This document shows positions 5,256 through 15,105 of a stretch of DNA of 64,000 nucleotides, piece after piece; positions within the stretch are counted from its first letter, which is position 1, and the number at the start of each line of letters is the position of its first letter. The notes beneath the pieces were generated by a model. That model made no database searches, was not told the origin of the DNA, and saw only the letters and a list, made by a program, of their open reading frames with translations. Source of the DNA: Viridibacillus sp050278625 (GTDB taxonomy: Bacteria > Bacillota > Bacilli > Bacillales_A > Planococcaceae); the NCBI RefSeq assembly GCF_050278625.1, contig NZ_JBNNTI010000006.1, positions 1 to 64,000 on the forward strand, given 5' to 3'. A program made the translations under genes and the position numbers.

Positions 5256-7701
5256 TGTTTATCGAGGAACCAATACCTCTGATCAGTGGTATTTTGAAAT
5301 GCGGGAAAAAGCAAAAGAAATTCATACATTTATAGAAGAGATTAACAAAATTCATGAAAAAATTGAAAGAGAGAAGGAAATTGTAGTTAGTCAAATTGAA
5401 GAAGAATTTTCTTTACAAAAGGATCCAAAATTATTGAATTTAAAACGGGATGTTCATAATTTACGTAGTGTTCGTTTAAAGAAATACGAAGGACCAATTC
5501 TGATGAGTCGTCTAGTAGAACTACTAAATCAATTAGATTTGTATCAAGAAATGCTACAACAAAGTTATGAAGAAGCTGTAATGAAATCAAGAGAGATTCT
5601 GCAACGGGAAATAGCAAATGACCAATTACAAAAGACAGTTTTATTTTTTAATCAAACAATTTATAAGAACATTGAAAAGTACTTATCAAAACCTGTACAA
5701 ACACATAATAAAAAAGAAAAAAAGTTGGATAATTTTATAATCAATTTGTTAATGCGTAGCTCAATGAAAACTAGTCCGTTTTCTTATCTTACTCAAACGG
5801 GCTCTTCTGGAAATCGATTTTTAATTAAAAAGAAGGCAAACATTGAATTGAACCATGCTCTACTTTTTAGAATATTTTTGGAAATCATTCGTTCGAATAA
5901 AGAAGCATTAGAAAAAATCCCAGTCCATGTTTCCAAATTTGGCCAAAGAGACTCCAAGATTTTCTATGTTACTCAAGAAAATGTTCCGCAATCTAAGAAA
6001 ATATATGAAACAAGAGATAAGCTGGTTGAGATGGGAATTGCGGAAGAAGTAATTCAATTTCTAAAGAAAAATCAGGGTCAAACCATATTTTATAAAGACT
6101 TTGCTCAATTTCTTAGAGAAAATGAACTGTATTCGGAACACGAGTTGGATGTATTTAAAAAACTTGTTTCCACAAAAATATTAGTTCAGAAAATTACAGT
6201 AAATGCTAAAAGAAATCTTGTAGAAGAGATGATTGCCTATTTAAAAGAACAAGGGATATGTGAAGATCTATCACTCCAGCTTCATTTTATAAATGAAATG
6301 AAAAAGAAGTTCGAGCTGGCAGGTACAAATGAGCGGTTAGTTCTTTGGAAAAAGATTGAGGATGTTATTAAAAATTTGAGTGAAAGCATTCCGAACTTTG
6401 GTACGGAAATTCTATATGAAGATATCTTGTTTGATTCTCAAAATAATAAGAGCTGTCTTAAAGATATTGAAAATAAATTTTCTAATCATTTTTTTGAAGA
6501 AATTACAGCATTTTTACTGTTGTTTGATGTGAATATTCGTGTGCAATATGAAGTTGCTGCGCTTTATAAGAAATTATATGGTGATTCGGAAACCAGTTTA
6601 TCTGACAGCAATTTATTAAACAATGTATTCTTTGAAAAATTGAGATACTTCTTCCCTTATTTCCAAGACATGGATTATCGCTATGGTGAAGCGATTGCGC
6701 CTGAAATAAAGATTTTGGATGATCTTAGAGATGAATTCAAGACATTCTTTTCTCAATACTTAGATGAAAATCAAAATACAGAAATAGATTTTCAAGAACT
6801 AATCAAACCATTTTCTAAAAAAATTCCTGAGTATATTAAATACGGCAATGAATTTAGTATGACGTTTTTTTATCAACTTTTACAGGACAAAGTAATTTTA
6901 AACGATATCTATGATGGCCAGGAAAAATTTCTATCTAGATTTAAAGACTTTTTTGAGAATTTGAATGACGATTTACAGTATCAAGAATATGTTCAAAAAA
7001 ATTATTATGATAAGAACTATTACGAAGTAACAGAGTTGTTTGGGTTTAATGGCGGAATTCATGATAGAAATTATGATCAAAAGTTGAATTTAGAATTTGG
7101 AAATCAAAGGTTCCATGATATTGGGCATTCTAATATATCTGAATTTTCCGTCAAGTATGATGAGCAAACGAAAAAACTGAAAGTGCTTGATCCTCAGAAG
7201 AAAGAAGCGAAGGTAGCCTACAAATCGTCATTAGTTCCAGTCTTTCTCCCAGGAGTTCTATCTGTATTACTACTTCTGTTTCAAAGCGGGAGAATTAATT
7301 TTGATATTAATTATTTCCTGAAAAAAAGAAGTGATATGCCAAGAATTATATTTGAAAATATTGTGATGTACAGAAAGAAGTGGAATATTAAACTGGGAGA
7401 TTTTGCTGAAATAAGCAAAGAGGCTGCAAATGAATTAGAGCTGTATATACTCATTAATGACTATTTTTTAGATAAGCATTTACCTAAAACATTCTTTTTA
7501 AAGAAATATCGTATGGGAGAAGAAATTTCTGCAATGAAGCCATTGTTTATTGATATCACAGTACCAATATTATTTAAACATTTTATTAATGAAATTATAA
7601 ATGAAGAAAATCAAGATCCTATGTTTTATATCGAAGAGGTGTTACCTGAATTTAAGAATGAGCTTAAGGAATATGTTGTTGAATATACGATTGACAATTA
7701 G
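5224..7701 (+). CDS. LanB-type dehydratase, N-terminal glutamylation protein
   Basis: 825 aa from TTG 5224, behind GGAGGGAGGAG. Size and sequence fit stand-alone lantibiotic-dehydratase N-terminal proteins (TclK, TbtB and GodF type). These use glutamyl-tRNA(Glu) to esterify Ser/Thr of the precursor. The segment NLLMRSSMKTSPFSYLTQTG (~175-195) is the conserved R-x-STPFGLF-like region of the family. The C-terminal part (AYKSSLVPVFLPGVLSVLLL) also fits. It needs a separate elimination partner, supplied by 13496. A tRNA-Glu lies in the nearby array, but that is ordinary. Overlaps the preceding gene, and the ABC ATPase starts 12 nt after it. Confidence 0.85.
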   Translation: MTITVTQNPFSVYRGTNTSDQWYFEMREKAKEIHTFIEEINKIHEKIEREKEIVVSQIEEEFSLQKDPKLLNLKRDVHNLRSVRLKKYEGPILMSRLVELLNQLDLYQEMLQQSYEEAVMKSREILQREIANDQLQKTVLFFNQTIYKNIEKYLSKPVQTHNKKEKKLDNFIINLLMRSSMKTSPFSYLTQTGSSGNRFLIKKKANIELNHALLFRIFLEIIRSNKEALEKIPVHVSKFGQRDSKIFYVTQENVPQSKKIYETRDKLVEMGIAEEVIQFLKKNQGQTIFYKDFAQFLRENELYSEHELDVFKKLVSTKILVQKITVNAKRNLVEEMIAYLKEQGICEDLSLQLHFINEMKKKFELAGTNERLVLWKKIEDVIKNLSESIPNFGTEILYEDILFDSQNNKSCLKDIENKFSNHFFEEITAFLLLFDVNIRVQYEVAALYKKLYGDSETSLSDSNLLNNVFFEKLRYFFPYFQDMDYRYGEAIAPEIKILDDLRDEFKTFFSQYLDENQNTEIDFQELIKPFSKKIPEYIKYGNEFSMTFFYQLLQDKVILNDIYDGQEKFLSRFKDFFENLNDDLQYQEYVQKNYYDKNYYEVTELFGFNGGIHDRNYDQKLNLEFGNQRFHDIGHSNISEFSVKYDEQTKKLKVLDPQKKEAKVAYKSSLVPVFLPGVLSVLLLLFQSGRINFDINYFLKKRSDMPRIIFENIVMYRKKWNIKLGDFAEISKEAANELELYILINDYFLDKHLPKTFFLKKYRMGEEISAMKPLFIDITVPILFKHFINEIINEENQDPMFYIEEVLPEFKNELKEYVVEYTIDN

Positions 7702-7712
7702 GAGGGTGAACC

Positions 7713-8438
7713 ATGCAGAACTTTAATGTAAAGGTAGAAAAATTAACAAAGAACTATGGAAAAAAGGCTGTTCTGAAAGGAATAGACTTTACTGCTGAAA
7801 AAGGTGAAATTATAGGTGTTATAGGCAAAAATGGTGCTGGGAAATCAACATTCTTGGAAATTTTAATGACGATTAAAGATTATAATGACGGGAAGGTAGT
7901 TGTTTTTGGTAATAACCTGAAGGAACTTGATCAAGCTCAGTTGGGAAAAATCAAAAGTAATATTTCCGCAGTACTTCAACCTACACAGTTTTATAAAAAA
8001 TTAAAAGTAAAAGAACTACTAGATCTTTTCCGTTCCTATTATGGGAGCAATGTGGATTTAGATGAAATTATAAAAGAGTTTGAATTACAAGAGCATTTAA
8101 ATACGTTTTTTGATAATTTATCTGGGGGATGGAAGCAAAAGGTTAGCCTTGCAATTGCTTTTTCTTCAAAACCGCGTTTGATTATTTTAGATGAACCGAC
8201 TACTGGTCTGGATCCTCATATGCGAAACATTTTATGGGAAAGCATCACAGGATATATTAAGAAAAATGACAGTACAGTGATTTTATCGACTCATTACATG
8301 GACGAAATCGAGCTTTACTGTGATAAAGTCCTTTTCATTAATGATGGTGTAACAGAAGTATTTGATACACCAGAAAATATACTGAAATCCGGTCATAAAT
8401 CAATTAATAGCTTTTATCTTGATAAAATCGCCAAATAA
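7713..8438 (+). CDS. ABC transporter ATP-binding protein
   Basis: 241 aa. Walker A GKNGAGKST (~38-46), Q-loop near LQPTQFY, signature LSGGWKQKV (~136), Walker B LIILDEP with TTGLDP following, and H-loop STHYMDE (~193). A stand-alone ATPase of the export type that pairs with the permease encoded 12 nt downstream. In this cluster it most likely exports the modified peptide, gives self-resistance, or both. ATG is preceded by AGGAGGGTGAACC. Confidence 0.92.
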   Translation: MQNFNVKVEKLTKNYGKKAVLKGIDFTAEKGEIIGVIGKNGAGKSTFLEILMTIKDYNDGKVVVFGNNLKELDQAQLGKIKSNISAVLQPTQFYKKLKVKELLDLFRSYYGSNVDLDEIIKEFELQEHLNTFFDNLSGGWKQKVSLAIAFSSKPRLIILDEPTTGLDPHMRNILWESITGYIKKNDSTVILSTHYMDEIELYCDKVLFINDGVTEVFDTPENILKSGHKSINSFYLDKIAK

Positions 8439-8450
8439 GGAGGAGTAAAC

Positions 8451-9191
8451 ATGTTATTAACTCAAATTAAATATGACTTAAAAATGTTCTTTAGAGAGTT
8501 ATTTTATTTAGTATTCACTGTTGTTGTACCACCGGTAACATATATTTTAATGGGACAAATGTTCAGTAATGCAACCTATAGCGGGGGAATGAACTATGTT
8601 CAAGTGTATACACCATCGTTTATAGTCCTAATTAGCTTTTCAGTAGTATTTTTTGCCTTTGGTTTCGATCAGGTAATGAATCGTGCAGCTGGGATTGAAA
8701 AGAGGCTTTTCATTACGCCTATAACAGATAAAATTCTTTTGATGTCCAGTATTGCGAAGTCATTCATTATTGCAACTGCAGGATTTATCTTAATAACATT
8801 AATTGGCCTACTTGTTTATGATTTGCAATTTTCTATTGTTAACTTTTTGGTTTCATATCTAAGTTTGTTGCTTATTAATGCGGTAATGTTGGTTTATTCT
8901 CATGCAATTTATTCAAATTTCAAGGAAGTAAAAACAGCACTAATTATATCTATTGTTTTATTTCAAATTGTTATGTTTACTGGCGGCTTTTCTGTTCCTG
9001 TGGAGAGTCTTCCTAAATTTATTCAATATGTATCTTATGCGAATCCGTTCTATCATTTAAATAACATATATATTTCAGTTTGGAATCAGTCATTTGAACT
9101 TAATCAAGATATGTTAATTTCGATCGGTTACGCTTCGGCTCTCCTAATTATTTCATTAGTTGTTATTAAACTCAACAACAAGAAGGAGTGA
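8451..9191 (+). CDS. ABC-2 type transporter permease
   Basis: 246 aa with six predicted membrane segments (about 20-40, 55-75, 100-125, 135-155, 165-185, 222-242). It starts with a short amphipathic stretch and MLLTQIKYDLKMFFRELFYL, the common entry of ABC-2 permeases. Partner of the ATPase at 7713. It carries no peptidase domain, so leader removal must occur elsewhere. Ends at TGA overlapping the ribosome-binding site of the next gene. Confidence 0.9.
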   Translation: MLLTQIKYDLKMFFRELFYLVFTVVVPPVTYILMGQMFSNATYSGGMNYVQVYTPSFIVLISFSVVFFAFGFDQVMNRAAGIEKRLFITPITDKILLMSSIAKSFIIATAGFILITLIGLLVYDLQFSIVNFLVSYLSLLLINAVMLVYSHAIYSNFKEVKTALIISIVLFQIVMFTGGFSVPVESLPKFIQYVSYANPFYHLNNIYISVWNQSFELNQDMLISIGYASALLIISLVVIKLNNKKE

Positions 9192-9196
9192 TTATT

Positions 9197-10618
9197 ATGA
9201 TTATTAAAGCTAGAAGAAATATTAGATATCACTATAATGAACCAGATTTATTTATATATGGGCCAAACGAAAAAATAAAATTGAAATTGAGCGTTTCTGA
9301 ATATGAAAACATTACTTCTTTGATTAGTAAGGCATACCAAGGAAGTGAAGAAACAGAACTTTTTGAAGAATTTAAGCGCTACAGGAAACTTACTCAGTTA
9401 CTTATAGAAAAACATATTTTTTATCTGATTGATCCGGAAATCTATAACTTTCACAGAAGCAGTATCTATTTGCCATGGGTAGAAGAGCATTGTCTATCCG
9501 TAGAAAAAGGTCTGAAAGAAATTGAAAAAATTTGTGTAAGTATTCCCGAATCGTTTTTTGGTGCAACTTGCCTAAAAGAATTATTGGAAGAGAATCAAAT
9601 TCAAAGTGAAATTACAAATGTAGAGAATATTGAAGTTCTAACCGGGAAAATTGCTGCAAAATATCATATTGGAAAAAAAGGAGATAGAATATGGGTTTCA
9701 ACAAGAAACCATAGGAATTTTGAAGAGGTATCAGAAGAGGATATTTCAGAGAAACTTCTGTCGGGTTTCCTTTTTTATAGCGCCATTATATCTGCTGTTA
9801 GTAAAAATCACCCTGTATTCAATATAAATACTATGATGGAAGTCGAAAGAAAAATGGCGTTTGGTGGAATTGAAAAAGTGGATTATCAATTTTCTGGACG
9901 GACGCATCAAGACGCTATAAAGAATTTTAATTCGCTAGAAATCTTTGTAAAGAAATATGATTCAAAAATCGTTTCCTTTAATAATGATAAAGCATATTTC
10001 AACTACAACCAATCTCCGTTGCAGGTTATTACTGTACAAACGGAAGACGAAGAAAATTACTATTTCGCAGATATTTCTTATGAAAGGCTTGCACAATTTC
10101 TTGCAGAAGCAGCATTTCTTGAGATCCTAAAAAACAGTTATTCAAAAGAACTTTTACTGAAGCAACAGAAAAAAATCATATATAGTACCCAACATGATAA
10201 GACAGGAGAACTGTTCAGATTAGATTTGAATGAGTTAGAAGAATCCGAGCTTATTAGTAGTTTACTGAATCAAGAAAAGCTATCAGCAAATTTCTATCTC
10301 CAGGCTTGTGTTAATGGTGGGTATTACTTGTATGTTGTAAATAACGATTCAGAGGCGCTAATTTTCCAAATCCCTGTAAGAACAGCAGCTCAGCTGACAA
10401 CAGTCATATTGACTTGGATTAGTATGTATAAAAATGATGTATCTGTCAAAGAATCATTCTTTAAATCAGTAGATTTAAATGAATTCCAAATAAAAGAAGA
10501 TAGTTCTTTAAATTGGAACAGATCTATTCAAGAAAAACAAGTAAGCGGACAGCAGACTACTGTGGGGAAAATTCTCGATGAAAATGGTTTTGAATATGAA
10601 CTTTTGGAGGTGGAGTGA
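9197..10618 (+). CDS. RRE-containing ocin-ThiF-like cyclodehydratase partner
   Basis: 473 aa from ATG 9197, which has AGAAGGAG 8 nt upstream (the GTG at 9188 sits inside that site). Residues ~5-80 (ITSLISKAYQG, KLTQLLIEKHIFYLID) look like the winged-helix RiPP recognition element that binds acidic leaders. The remainder resembles the E1/ThiF-like F proteins of thiopeptide clusters, without the Cys-x-x-Cys zinc sites of true E1 enzymes. Expected role: bring the FDLEVELLDLDE leader to the YcaO protein encoded immediately downstream (stop TGA overlaps that ATG by one base). Family placement is by position and fold pattern, since motifs are weak. Confidence 0.6.
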   Translation: MIIKARRNIRYHYNEPDLFIYGPNEKIKLKLSVSEYENITSLISKAYQGSEETELFEEFKRYRKLTQLLIEKHIFYLIDPEIYNFHRSSIYLPWVEEHCLSVEKGLKEIEKICVSIPESFFGATCLKELLEENQIQSEITNVENIEVLTGKIAAKYHIGKKGDRIWVSTRNHRNFEEVSEEDISEKLLSGFLFYSAIISAVSKNHPVFNINTMMEVERKMAFGGIEKVDYQFSGRTHQDAIKNFNSLEIFVKKYDSKIVSFNNDKAYFNYNQSPLQVITVQTEDEENYYFADISYERLAQFLAEAAFLEILKNSYSKELLLKQQKKIIYSTQHDKTGELFRLDLNELEESELISSLLNQEKLSANFYLQACVNGGYYLYVVNNDSEALIFQIPVRTAAQLTTVILTWISMYKNDVSVKESFFKSVDLNEFQIKEDSSLNWNRSIQEKQVSGQQTTVGKILDENGFEYELLEVE

Positions 10619-12294
10619 TGTCCATACAAACAATTGCAGCTACTACAATTCTGATAAACCAAAAGTATATTTTTATTCATTCATCAAAGAATGATTCTTC
10701 CTTTTGTTTCAACTGCTATAAAGAGCGAACAAAAGAACTAAAATGCTATCAACAATATTTCGGTTGGCTAGAAGATCAGCCTAACCAGCTAGAATCTGAA
10801 TTAATTGCTATGCTTGTTCAGAAGCTTGAAAAAAGTATCGAACCGTTCCTATATGAGCTAAATCGAGATACATTGGAAATTCAAGCGAAAGCAACCTTCA
10901 AGCGAGGAGATTGTGAGTGTAATGTAGACACTAGTTCAAACCGGCTAATGGAATTGGATACGATTTTCGATGCAAAAGATAATCGACAACTGAGCTTTGA
11001 AAAGGTTCGGGAGAAGATTGAAAAAAACAAGAAGTTAATCTATGCGCATCCATCGTCGATTGTGAACGCCTTGACGCGTTCAGGAGATTCCTATGGGACA
11101 CCAATGGTACAGACTGAGGTACTGTATAAGGGGATTTCAATGCTTTCCTATGGTCGGACAGGGACATATGAAAAATCAAAATATATTTCTATTTTGGAAT
11201 CGTTGGAGCGTTATGCTACAGCGTTTCCTTATAAAATACAAAAAACAGCAATACGGGAAAAGGATTCGGAAATTATTGATCTCACGCTGAGTGAAGTAAT
11301 GACGCAATGCGATTATGGTAATCCAGAGAATTATACAGAAGATCAGCCTCTGAATTATGAAAAAGTTTGGGCATTACACAGCGAAAAAGAAGTTTTAATT
11401 CCCGAGCAGTTGATTTATTACAACTCTCATGTTGTTTCTGATGAAAAGAGATATATCTATGAAAGCTCCAATGGTAGTGCTCTAGGTTCAACAGAAGCTG
11501 AAGCGAGTCTGCATGCGATGCTGGAACTGATTGAAAGAGATGCCTTTTTAGCCACATGGTATGGGCAGATTCCACCTGTCAGAATCGATGAATCAAGCAT
11601 TTATTCCACAAAAATACAGGCTTATCTGGAATCTCTCAAGCGAAAAGATATCCGTGTTCATTTGTTTGATATTTCTATGGAAGTGAGAATCCCGACAATC
11701 TGGGTGTTATTAGAAAAGAAGGAACCTGAGGAAAATGAAATGGCCTTCTACACAGCTGCTGCAGCTTCTTTTGACTTGGAAGAGTCCATTGAACGAGCAT
11801 TGATTGAAGCTACAACCGCGATTACTGTTTTTACAAATGTATTCAATAATCAGGAATATCAGACTAGAAAAAGACAATTGTTGAAGAATCCTCAATCCGT
11901 TCACAGATTGGAAGACCATTTGCTTCTTTATTCAAATAAGGAGATGAAGAGTGCATTTAAATTTGCATTAGATACTGAAATGGTTTCTTCCTTTGAGCAA
12001 TTAGAAGCAGGGTATACAACTTATCAGGGAAAATTTTTAGAGGTTGTTCGAGCGCTTGAAGAGCAACTGGTCAAAATATCTGGTAAAGCGTATCGGGCTA
12101 CTACAGAGAATCCGAACTTATTTTCTGCAGGATTTGTGAATGTGAAATATATAGTACCTGGTATGCTGACGATGACCTTTGGACATCAAAATAGACGAGT
12201 TGTAAGTCAGCGTATTGAAAAGGCTATTCAGTTTAAGAAGAAAGGGAAGTTAGATAAAAACTGGATAGAAAAGACGCCCCATCCATTTCCATAA
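10618..12294 (+). CDS. YcaO cyclodehydratase for azoline formation
   Basis: 558 aa from ATG 10618. N-terminal ~100 residues carry CFNC and CEC, the remains of a zinc tetracysteine site seen in TOMM cyclodehydratases. The YcaO domain follows: SILESLERYA (~186-195, ATP/Mg site), GSALGSTEAEASLHAMLELI then ERDAF (~287-312). The C-terminus is TPHPFP, which gives the PxPxP tail typical of azoline-forming YcaO enzymes and needed for catalysis. The enzyme phosphorylates the amide backbone and cyclises Cys (and perhaps Ser/Thr) of the core to azolines. One-base overlap with the F-protein gene implies a complex. Confident on family and reaction class. Confidence 0.93.
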   Translation: MSIQTIAATTILINQKYIFIHSSKNDSSFCFNCYKERTKELKCYQQYFGWLEDQPNQLESELIAMLVQKLEKSIEPFLYELNRDTLEIQAKATFKRGDCECNVDTSSNRLMELDTIFDAKDNRQLSFEKVREKIEKNKKLIYAHPSSIVNALTRSGDSYGTPMVQTEVLYKGISMLSYGRTGTYEKSKYISILESLERYATAFPYKIQKTAIREKDSEIIDLTLSEVMTQCDYGNPENYTEDQPLNYEKVWALHSEKEVLIPEQLIYYNSHVVSDEKRYIYESSNGSALGSTEAEASLHAMLELIERDAFLATWYGQIPPVRIDESSIYSTKIQAYLESLKRKDIRVHLFDISMEVRIPTIWVLLEKKEPEENEMAFYTAAAASFDLEESIERALIEATTAITVFTNVFNNQEYQTRKRQLLKNPQSVHRLEDHLLLYSNKEMKSAFKFALDTEMVSSFEQLEAGYTTYQGKFLEVVRALEEQLVKISGKAYRATTENPNLFSAGFVNVKYIVPGMLTMTFGHQNRRVVSQRIEKAIQFKKKGKLDKNWIEKTPHPFP

Positions 12295-12314
12295 ATGAAC
12301 GGGAGGGAATAAGG

Positions 12315-13481
12315 ATGATTGATCAACATTATTTAGAACGATTCGGAGAGAATCGTTATAAGCAGAAATTGTCAGCTGCACAAATTGATGAAGATCTGTT
12401 GTTTAAAAATCATATAGATGTGATTGACATGAAATTTTTGGAAGAGCTTGGAAAAAGTGATGGCTGGAGTTCGATTATTTATGATCTCTATTATTATTTA
12501 GAAATGATACAACGGATAGATTTTTTCAGCAAATACTATTTCCATTCTTTTTCTCCAAAAGCTAGAAATATTGATAGTCTCAAATTGGTGTTTGTTCATA
12601 AGACCCATATGTTTGTTTACAATGCATTAACAGACAAAATTCATGTGTACAACCAAGAGTATTTTAAAGGATTGAATGCTGAAAGAGACTATCTAGTAAT
12701 AGTAAATGATAATCGTCAGCTCCAAAAAATCTATGGTGGTTTTTCATCGATGCTGGGTTTACTGAATACGGGTCACTATCTCTATAATCTTGACTTTGTT
12801 TTAAATGGTCATCAAATTTGTCATCGTAGACTAACAACGGTTTCGTTGGAGATACCTCGTGAATTTGTCACAATTCCTCTTGTTTTGGAAATAGCTATGG
12901 ATCAAGAATATCATTTGAATACAGAAGATATAAAAGAGCAACCAGAAACTGAATTTTTCAGGAGAAGGGTATCGGAGCAAAATATTCGCGGCGATGCAGT
13001 GTTAAGAAAGATTATGTCAGCTGATACTAATCGTCAGTTATTGAAGGAGTGTCAAGCAGCTGTGCAAGACTATCCTGATATAGGTTTATGGAGTTTTATA
13101 GATAATATTACTGATTTCAGAAGTGGGTTTTACCAGATTGGAGAAAAGTTTGAATTTATTCAACCTAAAGAAGAATTTATGTATAAAAAGATGTTACACG
13201 AATATCAAGATTTCACTAATCTAGAGGGAATGAACTATTGGTTTTTCTTTACATTTGAAAAAACAGGACAAGATTATGATGAAATTTTTTTGAAGATTGG
13301 CCATTTTGCTCAACGTTTATCAATTATTGCTGCGAAATATGGATTAGCAGCTCGTGGGATTAAAAATTATAACGACACTATAATAAAAGAGAAATTCAAT
13401 TTAGAAGAAAATAAACAGATTGGCTACTCATTAAATCTTTTTAAGAGCTGGAATACAAGTCACAGTATATTTTTAAAATAA
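12315..13481 (+). CDS. Nitroreductase-fold protein, tandem-domain dehydrogenase-like
   Basis: 388 aa, ATG behind GGGAGGGAATAAGG. Residues ~140-165 (GGFSSMLGLLNTGHYLYNLD) and ~330-385 (IFLKIGHFAQRLSIIAAKYG, with a hydrophobic end) each resemble the G-H-x-x-Q-N helix and C-terminal strand of SagB/McbC-type flavin dehydrogenases, so the protein may contain two such folds in tandem. FFRRRVSEQNIRG (~216) looks like the start of the second unit. In thiopeptide clusters such enzymes oxidise azolines to azoles. A canonical SagB follows at 14355, so this copy may be a structural or substrate-specific partner. Activity is not certain. Confidence 0.55.
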   Translation: MIDQHYLERFGENRYKQKLSAAQIDEDLLFKNHIDVIDMKFLEELGKSDGWSSIIYDLYYYLEMIQRIDFFSKYYFHSFSPKARNIDSLKLVFVHKTHMFVYNALTDKIHVYNQEYFKGLNAERDYLVIVNDNRQLQKIYGGFSSMLGLLNTGHYLYNLDFVLNGHQICHRRLTTVSLEIPREFVTIPLVLEIAMDQEYHLNTEDIKEQPETEFFRRRVSEQNIRGDAVLRKIMSADTNRQLLKECQAAVQDYPDIGLWSFIDNITDFRSGFYQIGEKFEFIQPKEEFMYKKMLHEYQDFTNLEGMNYWFFFTFEKTGQDYDEIFLKIGHFAQRLSIIAAKYGLAARGIKNYNDTIIKEKFNLEENKQIGYSLNLFKSWNTSHSIFLK

Positions 13482-13495
13482 AGGAGAGTAGTAGT

Positions 13496-14329
13496 ATGTG
13501 GATATCTAAACATTTATTCATTCATGATTATCTATTAATTGAGGAGTTTTTAAAAGATTGTCTGTTACCTTATTTAGATAAAGAAAAAGTTCGATATTTT
13601 TTCATTCGCTATTGGGATGGGGGTCCTCATATCCGATTGAGATACCAAACTGAACCTGAAGCAGCAGAGAGATTTGAAAAAGATTTGGATCAATTATTGG
13701 AAAGTTTTCATCAAAAGCATAAGAGCCATACGTTCCAACCTATTTCATATGATGAGGCAATTGTACAGACAGAAGGCATTAAACCAACTGCTCCTTATCC
13801 GAATTTTTCAATTCAGACAATTGATTATGTACCAGAGCTGAACCGTTATGGTGGAGAAGTAGCGATGGGATTGTCCGAAGAACTATTTGTACACTCGTCA
13901 AGATTTGCCGGACAAATTATTCAAAAGCTTAATCGAAATCAGCGTTATGTATTAGCAATTGATCTTATGTACTTCTGTACAGAAGTTGCTGAAGAATTAG
14001 GATATATCGAGAAGCATGAGACAATGTTTCTTGCGTATCGTGAAATATGGACACAATTTTCTAAGAATAAGACTTCGGAGAATTTATACAAAGTGATTAG
14101 CAACAGAATCAGTAGCTTGAAAAAGGGAGAACTTGAGACTGCAATCTATCAGCCGTATCTTAAGGTTTTTAAGTCATTGCTTGCACAAATAAAGTTATGT
14201 CAAACGACTTTTGAGCCTGAGTACGCCTTTTATATAGTAATTTCACATCTTCATATGCTGAATAATCGTTTAGGAGTTTCTCCGGAATTTGAATTTATTT
14301 TTTCAGATGCTTTCCTTAAAGCTGGATGA
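13496..14329 (+). CDS. Thiopeptide-type dehydratase, glutamate elimination protein
   Basis: 277 aa. RYFFIRYWDGGPHIRLRY (~35-52) is the hallmark of the thiopeptide-type/LanB C-terminal domain, and VPELNRYGGEVAMGLSEELF (~106-125) matches the ERYGG...M...EE.F catalytic region of elimination domains. With the glutamylation protein at 5224 it makes a split LanB: it removes glutamate from Ser/Thr esters to leave dehydroalanine or dehydrobutyrine. Family size fits TclL, TbtC and GodG. ATG at 13496 follows AAAGGAGAG. Confidence 0.85.
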   Translation: MWISKHLFIHDYLLIEEFLKDCLLPYLDKEKVRYFFIRYWDGGPHIRLRYQTEPEAAERFEKDLDQLLESFHQKHKSHTFQPISYDEAIVQTEGIKPTAPYPNFSIQTIDYVPELNRYGGEVAMGLSEELFVHSSRFAGQIIQKLNRNQRYVLAIDLMYFCTEVAEELGYIEKHETMFLAYREIWTQFSKNKTSENLYKVISNRISSLKKGELETAIYQPYLKVFKSLLAQIKLCQTTFEPEYAFYIVISHLHMLNNRLGVSPEFEFIFSDAFLKAG

Positions 14330-14354
14330 TTTCTTAAAAGGGGGGGAGTTTAAT

Positions 14355-15086
14355 TTGTGGAACTTTAAAGGTGAGCGGAATATAGAGAAAAAATTCATTG
14401 ATTATCATATGATGTCAATCAATGAACCTGAATTCACCAATACTCAAGTATATGCTCACAGACCGAGGGAATTACAGGGAAATGGAAATTTTCCGCTAAT
14501 TGATTTGGATTATACATTTGACCAAGACAATTTATTTGAAAGAATTTTAGGGACGAGATATTCGGCAAGGGAACCATTCAAAGCCAAGGTAAAGGTTGAT
14601 AGAAAGTTAATGGCACAATTTGCTCAATTGGCAATGATTGGCGGAGATAGAGAGAATCGTACATATCCTTCCGGTGGGGCACAGTATTATGTCAACATTT
14701 ACTTTTTATTCAACGAGCAATTGGTAGATATTGATTTAATAGAGCAGGGAAATATTATGCGGCTGAATAGTGATACTCAAAAGTTATTGGTTAAACAATA
14801 TCAGCCGTGGAATGAAATCAGTAAAGTATTTATTCAAAAGTATCTGGCTAATACAGCACAGTTCGCTATTGCATTGAGTTGTGACATGTCGGAGATCTCT
14901 GGGAAGTATACAGATATCTCGTATAAGTTGGTGCAACAAGAGGCTGGACATATTGGACAGAATATTCAGTTAGTAGCGAACTATCTAGGATTGGAAAGTG
15001 TACCCTTAGGCGGTTTTTATGATATTGAGTTATCAAGACTGTTGAGAGATAATCAAACATCTTTGTATGCATTTCTTTTAGGCTAG
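14355..15086 (+). CDS. SagB-type FMN azoline dehydrogenase
   Basis: 243 aa from TTG 14355, behind GGGGGGGAG at the right spacing; upstream in-frame codons overlap the previous gene and are less likely. YSAREPFKAKVKV is the RRS-like FMN-binding start, RTYPSGGAQYYVNIYF (~97-112) and QEAGHIGQNIQLVANYLGLE (~196-215) with GGFYD after it are classic SagB motifs. It oxidises azolines to aromatic azoles with FMN. TTG start and 25-nt spacing to the elimination gene suggest lower expression. Confidence 0.9.
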   Translation: MWNFKGERNIEKKFIDYHMMSINEPEFTNTQVYAHRPRELQGNGNFPLIDLDYTFDQDNLFERILGTRYSAREPFKAKVKVDRKLMAQFAQLAMIGGDRENRTYPSGGAQYYVNIYFLFNEQLVDIDLIEQGNIMRLNSDTQKLLVKQYQPWNEISKVFIQKYLANTAQFAIALSCDMSEISGKYTDISYKLVQQEAGHIGQNIQLVANYLGLESVPLGGFYDIELSRLLRDNQTSLYAFLLG

Positions 15087-15105
15087 AAAGGAGCTGGGAT
15101 GGAAT

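Noticed and set aside
5128..5394. Minus-strand frames inside the LanB genes
   Set aside because: No ribosome-binding site, codon pattern is the reverse complement of a strong coding frame.
11093..11290. Extra frame inside YcaO
   Set aside because: Off-frame shadow within a well-supported conserved domain.
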